Of a DNA stretch of 64,000 nt, positions 59,611-64,000 are shown in pieces. The notes under the pieces are model-generated. The model saw only the letters and a program-made list of their open reading frames with translations. It did not search any database and was not told the DNA's origin. Position numbers and translations under genes: made by a program. The stretch is from Candidatus Planktophila lacus (GTDB taxonomy: Bacteria > Actinomycetota > Actinomycetes > Nanopelagicales > Nanopelagicaceae): assembly GCF_002288385.1 (NCBI RefSeq), contig NZ_CP016783.1, forward strand, positions 248,001-312,000, read 5' to 3'. Numbering within the stretch: the stretch's first letter is position 1; each line of letters opens with the position of its first letter.

Positions 59611-59693
59611 GCTTTTCAAGTTAGTTTTTATGCACATGTAGCCCGATTTAGAAATTTCGTTAGCTAGTAATTGCATAACTTCGCTTCCGTGTT

Positions 59694-59768
59694 GGGGGCG
59701 TGTTGTAATTGGCAGCAATCGTGTTTACCAAACCCGAAGTGCGGGTTCAAATCCCGTCGCCTCCACCA
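59694..59768 (+). tRNA. tRNA-like gene with apparent ACC anticodon and encoded CCA
   Basis: A 75-nt cloverleaf can be drawn: acceptor GGGGGCG/CGCCTCC with one G:U, D-stem TTGT/GCAA, T-arm GCGGG-TTCAAAT-CCCGT, discriminator A and encoded CCA. The anticodon stem CGTGT/ACCCG has a T:C mismatch at 29-41; the loop TTACCAA gives anticodon ACC. ACC would read Gly codons, but bacteria normally use GCC, and A73 is not the usual bacterial tRNA-Gly discriminator. The D-loop AATTGGCA is reminiscent of tRNA-Gln. It could be a mobile-element tRNA, a pseudogene or a regulatory tRNA mimic. Confidence 0.6.
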
Positions 59769-59834
59769 CAGTCTTAGCTGTCTCAGCTCGATCTATTGGT
59801 AATGATCAAAAGAGTTGCAGCAGATATGCATGGG

Positions 59835-59861
59835 AGGGCCTCGAGAGATCGAGGCCCTTTC
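59835..59861 (+). terminator. Terminator after the tRNA-like gene
   Basis: A perfect 10-bp stem, AGGGCCTCGA with TCGAGGCCCT, closes a GAGA loop and is followed by TTT. It would end the tRNA-like transcript. Confidence 0.85.
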
Positions 59862-59868
59862 CAATTGT

Positions 59869-59891
59869 TCCGGCTTATAAGGCGGATCTAC
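59869..59891 (+). repeat. rnpB 3'-end repeat, copy 2
   Basis: TCCGGCTTATAAGGCGGATC is followed by TAC; it matches rnpB copy 1 at 19 of 23 positions. It bounds the tRNA-like segment on the right and the phnA segment on the left. Confidence 0.65.
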
Positions 59892-59925
59892 ATTAAGTCT
59901 CGATAAAATCACTTAGAATCAAGTT

Positions 59926-60270
59926 ATGAGTGATCAACTACCCCCGTGTCCTGAATGTAAATCTGAATTCTCATACGAAATGGGCGAGCTACTCATCTGC
60001 CCCGAATGTGCTCACGAGTGGAACCCAACTGAAGTTGAAATTGAGACTGTTCGCGTAATTAAAGACGCTTCGGGAAACGTCCTTGTCGATGGTGATGATG
60101 TAACCATCGTGAAGGATATGAAGGTCAAGGGAAGCTCGAATACTCTGAAAGTTGGAACGAAAGTACGAGGGATTCGACTCGTCGATGGGCCTGGTGATCA
60201 CGACATAGAGGCGAAGGTAGATGGTTTCGGACCAATGAATTTGAAATCTAGCATTGTGAGAAAGGCTTAA
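59926..60270 (+). CDS. phnA: PhnA/YjdM zinc-ribbon protein
   Basis: This 114-residue protein has an N-terminal zinc ribbon with C8, C11, C25 and C28 (CPEC and CPEC) and a C-terminal SH3-like PhnA domain, [37 protein letters not shown]. Despite the old phosphonate label, its function is not established. It lies alone between rnpB-end copies 2 and 3, which suggests it arrived as a cassette. Confidence 0.93.
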   Translation: MSDQLPPCPECKSEFSYEMGELLICPECAHEWNPTEVEIETVRVIKDASGNVLVDGDDVTIVKDMKVKGSSNTLKVGTKVRGIRLVDGPGDHDIEAKVDGFGPMNLKSSIVRKA

Positions 60271-60296
60271 ATTTTGGCTGAAGATAATCGAGGCAT

Positions 60297-60320
60297 TCCG
60301 GCTTATAGGTCGACTCTTCA
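60297..60320 (+). repeat. rnpB 3'-end repeat, copy 3
   Basis: TCCGGCTTATAGGTCGACTC then TTCA matches copy 1 at all but one of the first 22 positions. A T/A-rich flank like that of native rnpB follows. It is closer to the native end than copy 2. Confidence 0.75.
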
Positions 60321-60340
60321 TTTTAAATTAGGATTTTATA

Positions 60341-60712
60341 ATGTCTAAGCAGCTAATGATTCTGATCTCTGGGCCATACATGTCAGGAACTAATGGCGAT
60401 GAAGCGGCAATCGCTAAGAATCTCAAGGCGATGGAAGATTACGCGCTCCCAATTTTTGCCAAGGGACATCTTGCCGTCGTGGGTGAATGGCTTGCCTGGC
60501 CGGTGATTAGACAAGCGGGCGGTGATTCTCATTCATCAGATCAATTCTCCGAATACCAATACCCGGTTGCTCATAGGCTTTTAGAAAAGTGTGATGCAGT
60601 GCTGCGCATCCCCGGTGAATCTCGGGGCGCTGATCTTGAGATGGCAAAGGCAAAAGAATTAGGAAAACTCATATTTATGAGCCTTGAAGAAATCCCTGAT
60701 CTGGCTTCCTGA
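60341..60712 (+). CDS. DUF4406-like nucleotide-deoxyribosyltransferase-fold protein
   Basis: This 123-residue protein has LMILISGPYMSGTNGD at the N-terminus, AVVGEWLAWPV in the middle and DAVLRIPGESRGADLEMAKAKELGKLI, the pattern of DUF4406 and 2-deoxyribosyltransferase-like Rossmann proteins. Such proteins are frequent in phages and islands. Function is unknown. It begins just right of rnpB-end copy 3. Confidence 0.75.
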   Translation: MSKQLMILISGPYMSGTNGDEAAIAKNLKAMEDYALPIFAKGHLAVVGEWLAWPVIRQAGGDSHSSDQFSEYQYPVAHRLLEKCDAVLRIPGESRGADLEMAKAKELGKLIFMSLEEIPDLAS

Positions 60713-60743
60713 TTTAAAATAGATTTTTCAATACAATTACGAT

Positions 60744-60968
60744 ATGAAATCAATGACATGCAATCAGCTTGGTGGCGCCTGCGAGCAGGTTTTTTCTGGT
60801 GAGACTTTTGATGAACTAGCAGCTCAAAGCCAACAGCATGGCAAGGAAATGTTCGGTGCAAACGATGGGCCACATATGGCTGCAATGGGCAAGATGATGG
60901 AGCTCATGAAGACAGGTGGAATGGATTCATGGATGGCCGAACGTAAAGCTGAGTTCGAAGCACTTTAA
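60744..60968 (+). CDS. DUF1059-like small protein
   Basis: This 74-residue protein matches the DUF1059 pattern MTCNQLGGACEQVF...HGKEMF, with C6 and C13. The last 25 residues are Met-rich (MGKMMELMKTGGMDSWM). Function is unknown. A 6-bp hairpin, GGCCGT/ACGGCC at 60973-60998, follows and may end its transcript. Confidence 0.8.
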   Translation: MKSMTCNQLGGACEQVFSGETFDELAAQSQQHGKEMFGANDGPHMAAMGKMMELMKTGGMDSWMAERKAEFEAL

Positions 60969-61007
60969 CCGTGGCCGTATTTCGACAAAAGAACGGCCTG
61001 TAATTAA

Positions 61008-61358
61008 TTGACTCACAAGATCTACGAGATGCCAGTGGCGTCGGTTTATGTTCACTATGTAAACAAGGTAGTCCGAAAAGATCGGACTGAGGATGAGCTA
61101 ATTGAGGTTATCAAGTGGCTGACGGGGTTCGACAAAAGAACTCTGAGAAAGCATCTTAAGGATGAAATCACATTTAGAGAGTTCTTCAAAGCGGCCAAGA
61201 TTAATCCGAAAGCCAAACTGATCACAGGAAGTATTTGTGGCGTAAAGATTGCTGAAATTGAAGACCCACTGATGAAGAAGATTCGCTACATGGATAAGTT
61301 GGTCGATGAACTAGCCAAGGGCCGACCAATGGAGAAGGTTCTTCGCCAAGATTTATAG
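61008..61358 (+). CDS. DUF2200 protein
   Basis: This 116-residue protein appears to start at TTG 61008 (or further in at an ATG at codon 8). MPVASVYVHYVNKVVRKDRTEDELIEVIKWLTG and SICGVKIAEIEDPLMKKIRYMDKLVDELAKG are the DUF2200 consensus. Function is unknown; the family is scattered among bacteria and often near stress genes. Confidence 0.88.
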   Translation: MTHKIYEMPVASVYVHYVNKVVRKDRTEDELIEVIKWLTGFDKRTLRKHLKDEITFREFFKAAKINPKAKLITGSICGVKIAEIEDPLMKKIRYMDKLVDELAKGRPMEKVLRQDL

Positions 61359-61408
61359 CCGAGTGTTTAATTTGCGCAGCGTAAAATCTCAACATAGACT
61401 TTCGCAAA

Positions 61409-61518
61409 GTTAAGGGGAGTACCTCGCTAACGCACCTTCGTCAATACGGATAGAAATTATCCCGGGGTTGCGACCACTTTGTGGTGAGGGAGACCTTGGC
61501 AACACTGGCCCCTTTAAC
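61409..61518 (+). promoter_or_regulatory. yybP-ykoY manganese riboswitch
   Basis: The P1 helix pairs GTTAAGGGG (61409-61417) with CCCCTTTAAC (61509-61518, one bulge). The two conserved internal-loop strands are GGGGAGTACC just inside P1 and GGGAGACCTT near 61488. These dock to bind Mn2+ in the known family. It sits directly before a TerC gene, a classic target, and would raise expression at high manganese. Confidence 0.88.
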
Positions 61519-61535
61519 GAATAGGTTTGATAATC

Positions 61536-62537
61536 ATGAATGTAACCCTTTTAACTTGGACTGTAGTTATTGGCGTGATCACCGCGCTGATCGTTATTGA
61601 TCTACTCACCGTAAGCCGTAAACCCCACGATGTAATGTTTAAAGAAGCGGCCATTTGGTCAATCTTCTACATCGGCGTCGCCATTGCTTTTGGAGTCTGG
61701 GTCTGGCAAAGCGCGGGTTCGCAATTTGGAACCGAATACTTCGCCGCTTATCTCGTGGAGAAATCTTTATCTGTTGACAACTTATTTGTATTCATAATCA
61801 TCTTGGCTCAATTCAAGGTGCCATCAATATTCCACCAAAGAGTGTTGATGTTTGGCGTCATTCTTGCGCTCGTTCTCCGCGCAATCTTTATCGCAGTTGG
61901 TGCAGCAGCGCTAGCCGCCTTTAGCTTCACATTCGTGATCTTCGGTGCAATTCTTATCTGGACCGGCGTTGGCTTATTCAAGCACTGGGATGAAGACCCT
62001 TCACCTGAAGATAACGCGATGGTGCGCACCATCAGAAAACGTATTGCTATGACTGATGAATACGATGGTTCGAAGATCTTTACACGGCAAAATGGCAAGC
62101 GCATCGCCACACCTATGTTCTTGGTGATGATCGCTATCGCATCAACCGATCTACTTTTTGCGCTGGATTCAATCCCAGCGACTTTCGGTGTTACACAAGA
62201 GCCATTCTTGGTCTTTGCAGCCAATGCATTCGCGCTTTTGGGCTTACGCGCCTTGTACTTCTTGCTCAAGGGGCTGCTAGATAAGTTGGTTTACCTATCT
62301 CTTGGTCTGTCAGTAATTCTGATGTTTATCGGAATTAAGTTGATCCTGACTTACTTGCACGAAACCTGGACTGAGATTCCTAAGATCCCAACAGTTGGCA
62401 GTTTGGCTGTGATCGGATTGATTCTGCTGGTTTCAACGGTGGCGAGCTTTATAAAGGTAAAGCGAGATCCAAAGGCGCAGGCTCATGCTGGTCGCGTTAC
62501 CTCTGGAAAGCATCCTGAGGCTAATAGCCAAGACTAA
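61536..62537 (+). CDS. TerC family manganese exporter-like protein, riboswitch-controlled (copy 2)
   Basis: This 333-residue membrane protein has SLSVDNLFVFIII and FALDSIPATFG, the acidic metal-path motifs. A cytosolic insertion with a long charged loop spans about residues 150-190 (HWDEDPSPEDN to RKRIAMTDEYDG). Control by the Mn riboswitch supports a role in Mn2+ efflux. ATG 61536 is preferred; a TTG three codons earlier is in frame. It is longer than and distinct from copy 1. Confidence 0.93.
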   Translation: MNVTLLTWTVVIGVITALIVIDLLTVSRKPHDVMFKEAAIWSIFYIGVAIAFGVWVWQSAGSQFGTEYFAAYLVEKSLSVDNLFVFIIILAQFKVPSIFHQRVLMFGVILALVLRAIFIAVGAAALAAFSFTFVIFGAILIWTGVGLFKHWDEDPSPEDNAMVRTIRKRIAMTDEYDGSKIFTRQNGKRIATPMFLVMIAIASTDLLFALDSIPATFGVTQEPFLVFAANAFALLGLRALYFLLKGLLDKLVYLSLGLSVILMFIGIKLILTYLHETWTEIPKIPTVGSLAVIGLILLVSTVASFIKVKRDPKAQAHAGRVTSGKHPEANSQD

Positions 62538-62553
62538 TTTCGAATGAGTGAAT

Positions 62554-62916
62554 TTATTGAGCCATTATGGCGTCGTGAACGTATTGCGCTAACCCGCGCA
62601 CGCGGCCGTCGTAATACTCTTTGAATCGCCTATCCTCGATATACATAACAGCCAGATTCTTTTGCATTTCAGGAGAGCAGTCGTAGAACCACTTAGAAAT
62701 CGCATCCCTATGGGCGATAACTGCAGCTTGTGTTTTTTCGGAATGAATATCTAGCCCATTGCCAAAGGCATATACAAAGAGTTCGGTGGCAGCCTCTTGG
62801 TCTACCTTGGCTTTTCTAAAATCTTCTTTGGAGTATTTCGAAGTCTTTGCTTGTGACTGCTCATATGCGGCGGTATTTCCCCAGCGCGCTTGAACCTCAT
62901 CGTCGTATTTGGACAT
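62554..62916 (-). CDS. Stand-alone TipAS-like domain protein
   Basis: This 120-residue protein starts at MSKYDDEVQARWG. It carries AYEQSQAKTSKYSKEDF, FYDCSPEMQKNLAVMYIEDRRFKEYYD and the end GLAQYVHDAI, the TipAS antibiotic-recognition pattern. The MerR DNA-binding domain that normally precedes it is absent. A 12-residue longer start (62952) is possible. It may bind small ligands or haem-like molecules; function is unknown. Confidence 0.85.
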   Translation of the reverse strand: MSKYDDEVQARWGNTAAYEQSQAKTSKYSKEDFRKAKVDQEAATELFVYAFGNGLDIHSEKTQAAVIAHRDAISKWFYDCSPEMQKNLAVMYIEDRRFKEYYDGRVRGLAQYVHDAIMAQ

Positions 62917-62980
62917 GCTTAATTCTAACCTCAACTCGTTTTTCGTAGCCATTCACTTGGGGTGTATGTAAACTCGCGCC

Positions 62981-63304
62981 ATGAAATTTATCATTTTTGT
63001 AATTGATGATTTAACTAATTCTGGAACTCCGGCTGAGATGGTCGAAATCAATGCGTTCAACGACAGTCTGCGCGCCAATGGTCAATGGATTTTTGCTGGG
63101 GGATTAAGCGCACCTTCAAATGCGAGCGTGATTGATAATCGAGGAGATGCAGGAATCGAAACTGGCAAGCCGTTATTTGATGCAAAGGAAAACTTCAGCG
63201 GATTCTGGTTGATTGAGGCAGCAAGTGCTGAAGTTGCAAAAGAGCTAGCACTTGCGGGTTCTAAAGCATGTAATCGCAAAGTCGAACTTCGCCCACTTCT
63301 TTAA
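62981..63304 (+). CDS. YCII-related protein
   Basis: This 107-residue protein matches the YCII/DGPF-like family: MKFIIFVIDD, then FNDSLRANGQWIFAGGL and NFSGFWLIEAASAEVAKELA. These are small ferredoxin-like dimers often linked to sigma factors or stress. It overlaps the next ATG by one base. Confidence 0.87.
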   Translation: MKFIIFVIDDLTNSGTPAEMVEINAFNDSLRANGQWIFAGGLSAPSNASVIDNRGDAGIETGKPLFDAKENFSGFWLIEAASAEVAKELALAGSKACNRKVELRPLL

Positions 63305-63486
63305 TGCAACGAACACTCATGAACTTGATTAGAAAAATTCTTCCAATACTTGGATTGGTAATTGGAGCGCTAGCGCTAGTTTCTGGCGAAGCCGATGATT
63401 CACCTGGACTACAGGGTCTGGGTTTGGCGCTGATACTTTGGATTAACTATCGATTTTGGAAGAAACGCCAGCAATCAAAGGGGTGA
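63304..63486 (+). CDS. Small membrane protein, unknown
   Basis: This 60-residue protein has one or two hydrophobic stretches (about residues 13-26 and 36-48) and a basic tail KKRQQSKG. Its ATG shares one base with the stop of the YCII gene. A short hairpin GGGTG-aaaa-CACCC spans its stop. No family was recognised. Confidence 0.5.
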   Translation: MQRTLMNLIRKILPILGLVIGALALVSGEADDSPGLQGLGLALILWINYRFWKKRQQSKG

Positions 63487-63571
63487 AAACACCCATTCTC
63501 GTATCAGTTGCTGAGACTCAAGGATCTGGCCTGGTAGAAGTTTTGATAGAGTCCAAATCATTAAGCGTTAG

Positions 63572-64000
<429 letters not shown>

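Larger units (their letters stand above)
59769..59925. other. Non-coding gap holding a terminator and rnpB-end copy 2
   Basis: No open frame of merit was found between the tRNA-like gene and phnA. The interval holds only the hairpin at 59835-59861 and the repeat copy at 59869-59891. Confidence 0.6.

Noticed and set aside
59508-59768. tmRNA (ssrA)
   Set aside because: The 3' end resembles a tRNA with CCA, but a complete local cloverleaf exists, the acceptor partner is only 65 nt upstream, and no tag-peptide frame or Ala-type G:U acceptor signature is present.
59485-60320. Classical integron with attC sites
   Set aside because: The repeats derive from rnpB and are short; no integron integrase or attC-type imperfect palindromes were seen. 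Only the cassette-like layout is kept as a finding.

Overview
The window reads as a chromosome segment of a small-genome freshwater actinobacterium of the acI group (Nanopelagicales; 'Ca. Planktophila'-like). The evidence is an actinorhodopsin gene, actinobacterial gene orders (argS-lysA-hom-thrC-thrB-rho-rpmE-prfA-prmC-glyA-wecA-atp; zinc-ribbon protein plus RNase H/phosphatase fusion; DUF3052 beside AhpE and aceE), moderate GC by eye, very short intergenic gaps and many 1-4 bp gene overlaps. The lineage assignment is inference from content; no database search was possible.

Layout. 1-3.5 kb: partial TrhA/hemolysin III protein, MFS exporter, actinorhodopsin with a strong terminator, a small membrane protein, an HhH protein and tRNA-Leu. 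3.6-13.4 kb: xylose isomerase, then argS, lysA, hom, thrC, thrB, rho and a small secreted protein. 13.5-26.5 kb: rpmE, prfA, prmC, a degenerate Sua5-like gene, glyA, wecA and the complete F1Fo ATP synthase operon. 26.5-34.7 kb: murA, cobalamin adenosyltransferase, an ABC-2 exporter with a secreted lysine-rich protein, an aldehyde dehydrogenase, a hydrolase and an AI-2E family permease. 34.7-45.6 kb: DUF4032, a CnoX-like chaperedoxin, MFS, glgB-glgE, aceE, DUF3052 and ahpE. 45.6-50.5 kb: tRNA-Val, small regulators and membrane proteins, a zinc-ribbon coiled coil, RNase H/phosphatase and TerC. 50.5-59.1 kb: a sugar module (Gfo/Idh/MocA, GH63-like, TIM-barrel isomerase) and the histidine degradation set hutU-I-H-G. 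59.1-64 kb: rnpB followed by an accessory stretch with a tRNA-like gene, phnA and small DUF genes, a manganese riboswitch with a second TerC, stress-type small proteins and the start of katG.

Physiology. Light-driven proton pumping (actinorhodopsin) and the H+-type ATP synthase would share one proton circuit. Xylose isomerase, the GH63-like module and the hut pathway point to use of sugars and histidine. GlgE/GlgB suggest alpha-glucan storage or surface glucan made from maltose-1-phosphate. AhpE, KatG, CnoX-like and TerC proteins handle peroxide, misfolding and manganese stress.

The most unusual signals are: (i) the last ~23 nt of rnpB repeated three times, bounding two tiny cassettes (a tRNA-like gene and phnA) with no visible integrase; (ii) a recurrent TANNNT promoter box 6-7 nt upstream of start codons, implying leaderless transcripts for many genes, including two divergent promoters whose -10 boxes overlap; (iii) core proteins with altered key residues (MurA Cys to Asp, a Sua5-like protein without its canonical motifs, HutH Cys-Ser-Gly, a HutG with Asn at a metal ligand, a thioredoxin-like protein with Ser-x-x-Ser, an epsilon subunit without its C-terminal domain). 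No transposase, CRISPR array or prophage module was seen.
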